DNA from: Hydractinia symbiolongicarpus
Lineage: Eukaryota > Cnidaria > Hydrozoa > Anthoathecata > Hydractiniidae
DNA: 64,000 nucleotides
Direction of reading: 5' to 3'
Assembly: GCF_029227915.1 (NCBI RefSeq)
Contig: NC_079879.1
Location: 15,252,001 to 15,316,000, forward strand
The translations under genes were made by a program, and so were the position numbers. Positions 11,103-24,200 of the stretch are shown here, piece after piece (positions within the stretch are counted from its first letter, which is position 1; each line of letters opens with the position of its first letter). Below the pieces are notes generated by a model that saw nothing but the letters and a program-made list of their open reading frames with translations, searched no databases and was not told the DNA's origin.

Positions 11103-12290
11103 TCATTTCCTGCTTCGTGTTACTCGCCTAGTCACTGGCGGAACAACCTCCTCTTCTGTGTCTCGAGTCTTCCCTCTTCTTGGGCGGGGCCTTTTAACTG
11201 GCTCATTGATGTTTGCTTTAATTTCTTTTAGCTTTCGCTTTTCTCCTGAAGGTTTCTTGGTCTTTTTCACTGTATCGTCAACTTTTTCCGACTTAGCGCC
11301 ACCCTTCTCCTGTGTTGGTTCCGCCGATTTTTCTGCCGAATCTACATTTCGACGGCGTGATTTTCTCACAGGTTCAGACTGCGAAGTACCATCAACGATT
11401 TTTCTCCTCGACGACCGCGTTATTTTTACTTCCTCACACAAGTTGCCTTCGATGGAAACTCCGTCGTTATCTTCAGCATCGTCAGTGCGCCCTGTTCTTG
11501 CACGAGTAGGCCCCTTTCTTCTCGAAGAACGCGTAATTTTTACTTCCTCAGTGGACACTTGGTCGTTATCTTTAGCCTTATCACTGCGTCCTTTTGTCGC
11601 ACGAGTAGGCTCCTTTCTTCTCGAAGAACGCGTATTTTTTACTTCCTCAGTGTTGACTTGGTCGAAATCTTTAGCATTATTATTGCGTCCTTTTGTTGCA
11701 CGAGTAGGTCCTATTCTCCTCGACGAACGCGTTATTTTCACTTCTTCGGGAAGGCTGTTTTCGCTAGCCGCTTTGATATCGCTGTTTTCAGTTTGATCAT
11801 TGCGTTCTCTCACTGTACGGGGTACAGAAGCTTTTTTATCATCGGTTTCAGACGATTCGGCTATTTTCCTCTCACGGGTAGATCGCATTTCTATCGACAG
11901 GTTATCATCCTCTGTTGCACTTGAATTTTTGTTTTTTTCGGAGTTATCAACACTATTACTATTCTTTTTCGCACCTTTTCGAGTACCTCGGGTCCGTGAA
12001 ACAGAAGCTTCGTCATCTAAGTTACTGGCAACAGCGCATTCCTCATCCGAAGCTTTCTTACGACCATTCTTCACTTTGCTGGGTGGATCCTCAACAAGAT
12101 ATTCACATGCGGCTAATTTATCTTCCACTGGCACTGGAACTCGACGGTGTGTTCCCCTTATTTTTCGTACAGGTTCTCTTATTGCTTCGCTCTTTCCTCC
12201 GTTTCTATTTAAAACACCACGACGAGAACGCGTAGCACGTGTAGTAGAAACATCTCCATTAGAATCGCTTGCAGTTCGCGATTTAGTTTC
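11103..12290 (-). CDS. Ki-67-like last exon: basic C-terminal domain
   Basis: 395 codons plus stop (TGA, 11103-11105), after acceptor ATAATTTTAG. It begins ETKSRTASDSNGDVSTTRAT and holds about four ~37-residue repeats built on EEVKITRSSRRK and GPTRATKGR. It ends in PRPRRGKTRDTEEEV and TRRVTRSRK. The Arg/Ser/Thr-rich basic character fits the chromatin-binding C-terminal part of Ki-67 proteins. The first ~115 bp are duplicated in inverse orientation at 10149-10300. Confidence 0.85.
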   Translation of the reverse strand, partial: ETKSRTASDSNGDVSTTRATRSRRGVLNRNGGKSEAIREPVRKIRGTHRRVPVPVEDKLAACEYLVEDPPSKVKNGRKKASDEECAVASNLDDEASVSRTRGTRKGAKKNSNSVDNSEKNKNSSATEDDNLSIEMRSTRERKIAESSETDDKKASVPRTVRERNDQTENSDIKAASENSLPEEVKITRSSRRIGPTRATKGRNNNAKDFDQVNTEEVKNTRSSRRKEPTRATKGRSDKAKDNDQVSTEEVKITRSSRRKGPTRARTGRTDDAEDNDGVSIEGNLCEEVKITRSSRRKIVDGTSQSEPVRKSRRRNVDSAEKSAEPTQEKGGAKSEKVDDTVKKTKKPSGEKRKLKEIKANINEPVKRPRPRRGKTRDTEEEVVPPVTRRVTRSRK

Positions 12291-15200
12291 CTAAAATTAT
12301 AGTTAAATTCTCAAAGTAAAGAGTAATAGCAGCTTTTAAACAGAATTAACTTAAGCTCCAGCATCGCAATGATACTTCCATCTTAAGTTCCTAAGTCTTT
12401 TCCCAAACGACCTTTAACTTCTGACTTTTTAATCACGATAACACAATTAAAAAATTGAAATCTTTTACCCACCACCAAACCTTAAAATAAAAATTCACCC
12501 TCGTCAATAAATTACCAGCCACTCTTTCTATTGGTTTGAAAAATAGGGTGAACACTCCTTTCTCTGCCTTTTTACAAGAGTAATCTGCGTTCACAACACA
12601 TGCAACAAGACGGGGACAACTATTGTAAGTAACGATTGCTCAAACTTGTAATTGCAATACCTACGAAAACTATCGACTTTGGATGAACCTTACCTGTTCT
12701 TCAGGAATCTCCACAATTACCGTCAACAATGTTTTTGGTGATGTCTTCTCTTCTACAGAAATAACATTTGTGTCTGCCTTTGGTTTTTGTTTCTGAGTGG
12801 ACTTCTTAACTGGTAATGATTTTTGGCAGTGTCTTGTCTTAGCTAAAGCTAAAAAAGATTCATTAACATTGGACAACACAGTAAAATCCTCAGTTACATC
12901 TTCTACCAAATTTCTGCTTCTAGATCGCAAAGACTTCGTTACCACTGTGTCTACATCTTTGATAGTCCTAACCCTTCTGCTACGGGTACTTCGCACACAG
13001 CTTTCAGCTATTGCATCCTGTGAATGCGTCTCTTCTCTGTATTCGTGACTTTCATTTGCCTTAACCGCAACACTTAAATCATCATTGGTATATATCTTAC
13101 CGCCCCTCTGTTTGGCATTCAGTGGGCTAATAACAACAGTAGTTATATCACCAAAGACATGCTTGGGCAAACTTGATCCTCTCTTAAGCAACGTACTATT
13201 GTCTACAACAATGCCAGTTTTTCCATGCGATGCTGAACTCTTCAGGACAGTCGCTATCTTTTCCTCAATCTCCTCTATTTCTAAACTAATTTCACTTCTC
13301 ATATTTTCAACAACAGGTATCTCTGCACCATATTCAGCAACAGGTGTTTTTGCTGTCGATTTTCTGTTAACTTCCTTTTCAGTTGTTGGAGTCTTGAACA
13401 AGGTCTGCATGCTTTCATCATCTTCTGCCTCTGTTAGAGAACTAGTTTCATTTGCAACAGGTGTTTCATTATCATCCTGTGCCTCTGTTGGACAACTAAT
13501 TTCATTTGCAATTGTTTCAACAACAAGTGTTTTTGCTGTCGATTTTCTGTTACCTTTTTTTTGTGATGCTGGAGTCTTGACCAAGGTCTGCATGCTTTCA
13601 TCATCACCGTCTGCCTCTGTTTGAGAACTAGTTTCATTTGCAATAGTTTCAAAAACAGGTGTTTTTGCTGTCGATTTTCTGTTAACTTCCTTTTCAGTTG
13701 CTGGAGTCTTGAACAAGGTCTGCATGCTTTCATCATCCTCTGCCTCTGTTAGAGAACTAGTTTCATTTGCAACAGGTGTTTTTGCTGTCGATTTTCTGTT
13801 AACTTTCATTTGTGTTACTGGAGTCTTGAACAAGGAATGCATGCTTTCATCATCTTCTGCCTCTGTTAGAGAACTAGTTTCATTTCCAATAGTTTCAACA
13901 ACAGGTGTTTTTGCTGTCGATTTTCTGTTAACTTTCTTTTGTGTTACTGGAGTCTTGAACAAGGTCTGCAAGCTTTCATCATCCTCTGCCTCTGTTAGAG
14001 AACTAGTTTCATTTGCAACAGGTGTTTTTGGTGTCGATTTTCTGTTAACTTTCTTTTGTGTTACTGGAGTCTTGAACAAGGTCTGTATGCTTTCATCATC
14101 TTCTGCCTCTGTTAGAGAACTAGTTTCATTTGCAATAGTTTCAACAACAGGTGTTTTTGCTGTCGATTTTCTGTTAACTTCCTTTTCAGTTGCTGGAGTC
14201 TTGAACAAGGTCTGCATGCTTTCATCATCCTCTGCCTCTGTTAGAGAACTAGTTTCATTTGCAACAGGTGTTTTTGCTGTCGATTTTCTGTTAACTTTCT
14301 TTTGTGTTACTGGAGTCTTGAACAAGGAATGCATGCTTTCATCATCTTCTGCCTCTGTTAGAGAACTAGTTTCATTTCCAATAGTTTCAACAACAGGTGT
14401 TTTTGCTGTCGATTTTCTGTTAACTTTCTTTTGTGTTACTGGAGTCTTGAACAAGGTCTGCAAGCTTTCATCATCCTCTGCCTCTGTTAGAGAACTAGTT
14501 TCATTTGCAACAGGTGTTTTTGCTGTCGATTTTCTGTTAACTTTCTTTTGTGTTACTGGAGTCTTGAACAAGGTCTGTATGCTTTCATCATCTTCTGCCT
14601 CTGTTAGAGAACTAGTTTCATTTGCAATAGTTTCAACAACAGGTGTTTTTGCTGTCGATTTTCTGTGAACTTTCTTTTGTGTTACTGAAGTCTTGAACAA
14701 GGTCTGCAAGCTTTTATCATCCTCTGCCTCTGTTAGAGAACTAGTTTCATTTGCAACAGGTGTTTTTGCTGTCGATTTTCTGTTAACTTCCTTTTCAGTT
14801 GCTGGAGTCTTGAACAAGGTCTGCATGCTTTCATCATCTTCTGCCTCTGTTAGAGAACTAGTTTCATTTGCAATAATTTCAACAACAGGTGTTTTTGCTG
14901 TCGATTTTCTGTTAACTTTCTTTTGTGTTACTGGAGTCTTGAACAAGGTCTGTATGCTTTCATCATCTTCTGCCTCTGTTAGAGAACTAGTTTCATTTGC
15001 AACAGGTGTTTTTGGTGTCGATTTTCTGTTAAATTTCTTTTGTGTTACTGGAGTCTTGAACAAGGTCTGCATGCTTTCATCATCTTCTGCCTCTGTTAGA
15101 GAACTAGTTTCATTTGCAATAGTTTCAACAACAGGTGTTTTTGCTGTCGATTTTCTGTTAACTTCCTTTTCAGTTGCTGGAGTCTTGAACAAGGTCTGCA

Positions 15201-18200
15201 TGCTTTCATCATCCTCTGCCTCTGTTAGAGAACTAGTTTCATTTGCAACAGGTGTTTTTGCTGTCAATTTTCTGTTAACTTTCTTTTGTGTTACTGGAGT
15301 CTTGAAAAAGGTCTGCATGCTTTCATCATCACCACCTGCCTCTGTTGGAGAACTAGTTTCATTTGCAATAGTTTCAAAAACAGGTGTTTTTGCTGTCGAT
15401 TTTTTGTTAACTTCCTTTTCAGTTGCTGGAGTCTTGAACAAGGTCTGCATGCTTTCATCATCCTCTGCCTCTGTTAGAGAACTAGTTTCATTTGCAACAG
15501 GTGTTTTTGCTGTCGATTTTCTGTTAACTTCCCTTTCAGTTGCTGGAGTCTTGACCAAGGTCTGCATGCTTTCATCATCACCTTCTGCCTCTGTTGGAGA
15601 ACTAGTTTCATTTGCAATAGTTTCAAAAACAGGTGTTTTTGCTGTCGATTTTCTGTTAACTTCCTTTTCAGTTGCTGGAGTCTTGAACAAGGTCTGCATG
15701 CTTTCATCATCCTCTGCCTCTGTTAGAGAACTAGTTTCATTTGCAACAGGTGTTTTTGCTGTCGATTTTCTGTTAGCTGTCTTTTCTGTTAAAGGAGTCT
15801 TGGACTGAGTTTGCTCCATTTCTACAGTTCTTTCATTTAATTGGGTATCCGTGATCATGCTTTGATCAAATTTTTTCACTTCTAAATTACAATAGATAGA
15901 GAATTACCAAGAGCAGCCAGGTGGTTACTACTATATGAGAAATAAAATTAAGGGCTTAATTCAAGACTAATGAACTTCGATATTCTAAAATTACAAGGAC
16001 CACATTTTCTCAAAAAAACAAAATCTAAAGTAGTTCCTTAAAGAAACAATATACTTTATAATAAGGGATAGTTTTAGTAATGCTTTCGTTGTGAAATCCC
16101 CTTTCATAGATCGATTAAATTCTGATGTTAAAGATTTCCAATTAAGATGAGTTTGTGAATTAAAAAATTGCGAAATTTTACGTCGCCAAGGGTAATTTGC
16201 ACACAATATCAGGATTTAAACTAATTTATTACGAATTGCTTAAAAAGGATGTTCAGACAAAATTTTGTTTCTCTGCAAAATAAGATTGCACATAAACGAG
16301 AAATTTTTAGTTTGTTTATAACACATAACGTGTCCAGGGAGAGTGTTTACTTAATTATTATTATTATAATTTGTTCCAAGTGACTAAATTGATGATACAA
16401 TGCTTTAGAAATTGCACAAGAATTGTATTTCAGTTTAATATTTAAGGTTACTGTAAAGGAAAAAACTCACTTGATGAGTAGTCTCAGAGAAACCCTTATA
16501 ATTTATCAATACTTTTATATTTTTTTATTTTTTTTTGTTTCTGAATGTTTGATGAAAGACTTTTTTGATGGTGTTATTTTCGTGAGATGTTAATTTTCCA
16601 AAAAGAAAATATAATAAATTAAGCACACACTATTTTTTTTTCACCGTACGTTATAAAACGGCTTCTTTTTCCGAACCCGTGGTGGCAGACTTCTCGTTTT
16701 TGCACTGTTACATTCAGCATAAATTAAATTCAAAAAGGTTCCCGGTTTTTGTTTTTTTTGTAACAACGTCGTTAGGAAATTATTTGTAATTTTATATTAT
16801 TATTTTCTTTTTATCGTCATAATTCGCTAATCAGTAATTTATACAAAAAAATCCGGGAACCTTTTGTGCATAATTTATTCTGCTTTCCACTACCGAAAAT
16901 TTCAATGAGCCAATAGGAGCTTTCAGAAAAAGAGACCACAAAAGTAAAGGCAAGTATGCAAAAATTTACTAACAAGATATTTGTTTTTAAAGATTTTCGT
17001 AGGTGTTATGAAAATGTGTGAACTGAGTATGCAGACAGATGAAGGAAGTGTGAACTTTTTTTTATGCTGAATATGCGTGCACGCGTTCAGAATTATTAAC
17101 AGACAGAAGTCAGGGTTACAAGAGGAAGCTTATATGCATATTTTTTTAATGATTTTTTATACAACATTTATATATATATATGTATATAAATGGTGAAAGT
17201 AAACTATCTAAAAAATATTTTTATGCATATATATATACGGTAGTCTCATATCATGCATAATGGTTACAAAAAATATGCTCAACTCATTTTGCACATATTT
17301 TCTCGAAGGTGTGAAGGATATAACGATAAACGAAAGAAAAAAATGAAAAACCCTGTCTTATTTTTATAAAGATTTTAGCAAGTCATTCCTAGCAATTTCT
17401 AAACCTTTTGGGAATTTTCGTGAACATATATGAAAATTATCAACTTAAAGTACACATTTTTATTGAATACAGTTTTGTTGTGTGATTGCATCTATGAGTT
17501 ATTTGATTTTTTATATCATTTTAAATTCATGCACATGTGGCAAAATTGTGAATTTCTACTTAAAATCGATGGTTTTGACTGAATATTACAACCCAAAAAT
17601 TCACGACGCTTTAAAACAGAAATTTTAAAAATATTTTGAATTATACATATGTATATTTAAATATTTTGCCAGAATGTGTAAATTGCTGTAATATGTTTGG
17701 GATGTTTCTTTTTAAGGAATAGAAAAATAGGGGAAAACCTGCTTTAAATCAAATAGATAAAACAATATATTAATTTTCAGTTTATAAAAAAACGATATCC
17801 AGCCTGGGAATGAAAAGTTGTCTTTTTCAGTAAAATTCAAAATGTCTATCCAGCACAAAAATCCTGTTTACATTAACATGTAACAAGAAAACATAGTAAG
17901 TTATTTCATTAATAACTTATAAGCATTGTATTACCTGAAGCAGGCAAAGCCTTCTTGTATGGTGTACTTCCCCTTCTTTGCCTCTTTTTGGCAGGGAAAC
18001 CCACTTTTTCCTAGCAGAAAAGAAAGTAGTGAGATACTGACAATTAGATAATTAAGAATAAAGAGTTTCTAGGGTTAATCTTGACAATTAATAAAATAAA
18101 TAAATGAATAAATAAATAAATTGAGTATAAAATAAATGATAATTCCTTAATTTACATATCAGCCTTTGATTAAATTGAATCCAAAAGATAAATTAAAATT

Positions 18201-21200
18201 GAATGAATTAACATTAAAATCTAACAAAGCTTTTTGTATAACTATACATCATCAGGTCATATGTCACATTTCAGAAACATACACTTTGCAAGACTTGGTA
18301 GAAGTAAAGTAGAATATTACCTTCACAGCAAATCCGGTGAAAGTGACTAGATTGCCAGATATTTCAGGCAATACGACACGAGGAAGTCTTCTTTTAGCTT
18401 TTAAAATATGTCTTTCTTTACTTGTAATAAAAACTTTAGATTCTTCATTATCTTCTGGATTATCTTGCTGCTTAACAGGAGTTAGTGCCTTTTTTTTGGT
18501 TTCTCGTAACTTTACACCAGATTGAATTTCATCACGAAGAGGAGTTTTCATCCTCCTTTTAGTTTCACGTAAAGACAGACCAGATTGGATTTCTTTCCTC
18601 AAGGGAGTCTGCAATTTCTTTTTGGTTTCACACAATGATACGCCAGATTGGATTTCTTTCCTCAAGGGAGTCTGCAATTTCTTTTTGGTTTCCAGCAAAG
18701 ATAGGCCAGATTGAATTTCTTTCTTCAAGGGAGTCTGCAATTTCCTTTTGGTTTCTCGTAAAGAATAGCCAGATTGGATTTCTTTTCTCAAAGGAGTTTG
18801 CAATTTCTTTTTGGTTTCACATAGAGAAACATCAGATTGAATTTCATCACGCAGAGATGTTTTCATCTTCTTCTTGGTTTCACGGAGAATAACCCCCTTT
18901 GCAATATCTTTTTTTAATGGTGTTTTCATTTTTGTCATGTTAACCTTAAGTTGTACACCGTTCAATATTTCCTCTTGTAATTGTGTTGGCATCTTTCTAA
19001 ATCTTTGCTTCAGTTTTAATCCTGCATGCAATTAACTTCAATTATTTTTTGAAAAATACAGTTAATAAAATTACAGTTAACACTAAAGTTTGCACATAGC
19101 ATATTTCTTTATAGCGTAAAAGTTTTTCGACCATTGTATTCATTATATAAATGTATTTATAGCCAACAATTTCCAACAAAACAGTTTCAATTATTAAATA
19201 CTTTTTTCACTCTCTCGTTTAAATAGAGAAAATAACTATGAAAAGCTAAAGTAACTAACCTTCTTTTATTTGTTTTCTGACAGGTGTTTTCAATCCTTTT
19301 TTCAATGTCTGCCGCAATGAAGGTTTTTTTTCAATGGCTCTTTTCAATGGTGTCTTCAATACTTTTTTCTTTGTACTTTTTAATTTTCTACTACTTAAAA
19401 TATCTTCTCTTAATGCAGCTGGTAGTTTATGTTTCACAGATCTAAGTTTTGGTGCAGTGTGTATCTCGTCTCTAACAGGTGTTGGTAGTTTTTTCTGTTC
19501 AATAGGCTTGACTGGAGTTTTTGGCTTTGTTTTTTTAAGTGTAACACCTGCTTTTATAGATGAACGCAATGGTGTCAATAACCTTGGTTTAGTTGCCCTC
19601 AGGACTCTACCTTTTACAATATCCTTTCGAAGTGGTGTTGCTAGTTTCTTTTTTGATTTTAAAGAAATACCTTTTTTGATCTCAGCACGTAATGGTGTAG
19701 CTAGTTTTTTCTTCTTTTTTTCTTGCACTTCTTGTAATTCTGTTTCTTCAGAACTACTGATATTCTCCCGAGTTACAACTTCTGCCTTTAAAGGAGGTGG
19801 AAGGTCTTGTCTCATTGAAGGTGAATTGGCAAAAATATCAACAACTGAATCAACAGTGCCGGAAGAATCAAATTGCAAAAGCAGAGGAATGACATTTTCA
19901 TTCTCTTCCTCTCCCTCTGCAATAGGGATAGTTGATAAACCTGTCGCAACAGAGCATCTGCGTTTGTTAGTGGCTGGTGTTTTTCGATAAAATGGATCTG
20001 ACTTTCTTCTAAATGGAGATCTTGTTGGACTTTCACCCCGACGAACAGGAGTACTAGGAGGAAGTCTTTTATCAAAATATTCAGGACTTAGATTGGCTCC
20101 AAACGAAACACGCTTCCTATTATTATTTATGGCTTCTTTTAATAGACTAGGTGTTTTCACAACAGTATTTAAATTTGGAGAGTTATTTTCTTTGTCTATT
20201 ATCCTAGGTGATCTCCTTGGTGATTTTAATGGCAACATAATAGTGCTTGGTGACATTGTTAAAGCAGGTTCTGTGCCTTCCTCAACTTTATCTGAATCGC
20301 GTCTTAAACGCTTGATGCTATCCTTTAAAGGTGTATTTTGATTAGGAGTACGAGGACTATTTCCAAGTGGTGTCTAAAAAGAAATACATTTTCTTGAAAG
20401 ATTTGACTCAATTAAAGCATGTATATTACACAAATTGACATGTTAAAAAATTAACAATGTTAGATTTCTATGATAAAACCCTTCTCATACTTGTGATTTT
20501 TATGATAAACACTGGTTGATAAAGCACGTGGAAAAATCCACTTGGGCAAAAAAGAAAGTATTCATTATTTAAATTTTGATGACATCAGTGCATATAAACA
20601 TCAGTGCAGAAACCTTTTTTTCACAATTTTTTACCCATTGCCTGAATTATGTAGAGCATGAAACGCTGATAAAACTTATGTATAGGATAGTGCAGTTTTG
20701 AACAGTCGTTATGGAGATACAAGATAAAAAATTTGTTAGCAAAGTCTCACCAATGTACAAAATTTTTTTACATAAAAAATTGTTTGCGTGTTGCCTCTAT
20801 TGTGTAGAGCTTGATCAAGAAAATGTACAGGGGTGTCATTTCGACAAAAAAATTATGTTAATCAATTCACTTTTATAATATCTATGCATTGATAAAGTTT
20901 GAATACACATCCCTTAACAGGTCTAAAATTACTGATGACAGAAAATGTCAAAATTTGCTTTTACTTAGATATGACATCATAATTTATGCAACATAATTAA
21001 ATCTAAAATACTTTAAAAATATCTTGAGACTAAAAAGGGCTTTTTAAAAAATTTAGAAAGACTTGTTAACCAACTTTTTTAACCCTTCCCCAGGCATTTT
21101 TTAACACATTATGTCCCTGATCCCAGGCGTTTTTAGTAAAAAAACACATTTTTCGTAAATTTCATAATATTAGTCTAAAATAAACCTTAACAACTAATTT

Positions 21201-24200
21201 AAAGCATACACATATTTACAATGCATGTAAGGTATTTCTCTTTTTAAAAAAAATGGTCATAAAGCATTATCTAAGCCCCGGTTCGACTCCAGTAATAGAC
21301 AATTCAGTAAGAATTGTAAGTATATAAAAGGAAAGTTGGCAATACGTCTATTAGCCATGCTTAGATTGTGCTTATTGGATCACAACCTATGCTTAGTTAG
21401 TGCTTTAGACCAGCAAATAAAAGGAATGTAAGAGGAACTTCTTATCAAATATATAAAACATAATTTTGAGATATATAAAACATAATATATATACTAAAAC
21501 GTTATCGGTTTCTCAGTTCTCTATTCGGACATCATTTGAATATCTTTACCAATGAAATCTTTATAATTATGATAAAGCATCCATTCTTGACATGACAGTT
21601 CTTGGAAATGGAGTAGAAATAGTAGTGTCTGGTTCAAAGTGGTCCTAGTGAAATCTCGGACCTGTCTGGGATCGGGATTATTTTAGCGCAGCAATATCCC
21701 GGACTAGTCCGGGAACGGGACGGTAAGGGTTAAACTCTATAATAAGTCCAACATCATTTTATACCTTGAGTTTCTTTAATTGGTTGCTGACTTGAAAATT
21801 AAAGTGACGATTCTTATTCATTTTTATCCTGCCTAGTGGATTTTCCCACGAACCTTATCAACTAGTATATAAATAATTTTCATAGAAAAGGAGCAAACAA
21901 ATCACATCATTATCAGGTAATCCAGCGCTCTTAGTAGCCATTAAACTATTTCCCAGTAAAATTTATCCTAATTTTTCAAAGTTATTAGAGAAGCTAATTA
22001 TATTCCAACATTACATCTTAAAATTAGTAGAAATGGAGAAATAATAAATTTTGACTGTAAGGCAATTCCAATTTAATTAGTTGTTCTACGGGCGAAGTTG
22101 ATAGTAACTTACGGTCGCTCAGTCAGCAAAATAAAAATAATTTTATCGAGAATGTATGGTTGGAACAACAAAAAATAATAAAAAATAACAACGGAGGAGG
22201 GTGTTACGACAACAATTTTTTCTATGTATTTTCGAATAATAATAATCTGTCTCACTAAAAAATATGTAACTAATTCTCAAGGTGAAAAAATAAAAATACT
22301 TGCATGATCAAAAACTTGTTTTTAAAAGTTATGCAGAAAGAATTTTCCTTGTGTTGTTTTAGAAGTTGTACAGAATATACTTGTATTGTTTTGAAATATA
22401 TACAGCAAGTTATACTTGCGCTGTTTTGGAAACTTATACAGCAAGTTATTCTTCTCCTACTTAAAATAATAAAACAAACAATTCTAGTGTTCTTTTAATG
22501 TTTTTTGCGCAGTTTTATAGGAAAATGTAAATTGAAGTGTAATTTCTTATTCTGACTATGGTTGTTTAGTTGAGAATATTTAAAGTCTGTCACAGCGTTA
22601 AAATCATTTTTTTTTAAATTTATAACGGAGGAGGGTGTTATGACAAGCGTATTCTATCTTGTTTTAATTATTTTTCCTAAATGGTATCGACCAAGCTCTT
22701 GCTGTATTTCAGTTTAGCTAGCGTAATTTCAAACATATATTTTAATCATAACGATGGAGTGTGTTACAACAATAATCTGTCTTGTTTTTCACTTGTATTA
22801 TAACTATTTTAGCGAAAATAGCTAATTTTTGTTATAAATCACATAAAAATTTAAACTTCTGTTTAACCACGTAACTTCTTTTGTGATTACAAAATTAGTG
22901 TACCGTGAATTTTAGTTTTATCGCAACAAATCACCAGGAACAAAGAATCAACTTCCAGTGGCCTTACCAATGGTGGTCCCAAAGTAATGTTATTGATTCA
23001 CCTTGTTTAGTATAATTGTAGATGGACATTTAACCAACAAAAAATAACATCATTGATATCTTCTATGCTCATTATATTTTCACCAAATGGGATGATGGAT
23101 GAGAAAATGTTTGTTTGTTTTTTCATGTTTTTTCTTTAAAACTTTTTTGCTTGATATTATATTTATTTGTTTTCGTAAAAATTAGGGTCGGTCGGGCCCG
23201 TAGAACAAAAAATTAAAATGGAGTCGCCTAATCAAAAGCATGGCAAATTAGTACTATATAATAACTATATTTTAAAAGGGATACTTTAATAACATTGTAA
23301 AGAAACTAAAAATCGAAGATCGATTTGGATTCCGAGAAATGTTCTGAATGGTTAACCAAAATTTTGGATTTAATTTCGGTGTCATATATTGTCAAAGAAT
23401 GTTGTGAAGCAATAGTAAAAAGAATGGTGACCGAATTCATCAAAGTTCCATCTTCTGACGAGGAGTGGTTACAAATTTCTCAAAAATTTGAAGAAAGATG
23501 GAATTTTCAACACGCTTTAGGAGCAATAGATGGGAAGCATGCGAGGATTCAAAAATTCAAAAATGGTGGCTCATTTTACTATAACTATAAACATCATCAT
23601 TTCATTATTTTAATGGCAATTGCAGGTCCTGAATATGAATGTTTATATGCCGATGTTGGATCTAATGGAAGGGTACATGATTCATGTATATGGAACAAAA
23701 CGTCAGGCGCAGCTCATTATAAATGATTGCGTAAAATATTTACATGTTAATTTATCATAAGGTCGTTGTTTAGACAAAATTATAAAGTCAAAATGTTTTT
23801 TTTTTAAGTTTTCAGTTGCAATATTGGCAAATAGTTCAATTAATATTGTTAACTTCTGATGAGTAAAGTTGCGTGCACAAAGAAAAAAAAATTAGAATAG
23901 AACAGGTAAATCGAAAGTGTTGTTAACAGAAAATCAGTGTTCTTATTTTCAGCACAGTTAGCGTTAGAAAATAAGAAACAGCATTTTACTAAAAGACTGA
24001 TGTTTGAAACAAACATATTTTTTGTGAAAACAACTTTAATCAGTATACTGTATTTAACTTGCATTGTAATGTTCACAAAAACTGGTTAAGAATCTCTGAA
24101 ACAATATTACATTTTGAATATTTTCTTACATCATGCTATAAAAATAAACTTATTTCATTTTTGCAACTTTATTTTGGCTATCGGAGACAAGAAAGTTAAA

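Noticed and set aside
11080-12294. Plus-strand frames of 121-238 codons
   Set aside because: Antisense shadows of the basic C-terminal exon of the Ki-67-like gene, kept open by its repeats.
13709-15808. Long plus-strand open frames (319 and 371 codons) with a repeating VCMLSSSSASVRELVSFATG pattern
   Set aside because: They are the antisense of the repetitive minus-strand Ki-67-like exon. The periodic repeat keeps a second frame open. The minus-strand reading has splice sites and fits its neighbouring exons.
21270-21290. tRNA B-box-like GGTTCGACTCC
   Set aside because: No flanking T-stem pairing, A box or acceptor stem; it lies inside a piggyBac-like MITE.
23850-23870. CTGATGAG (hammerhead core word)
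   Set aside because: No matching GAAA element and cleavage-site stems are seen around it.
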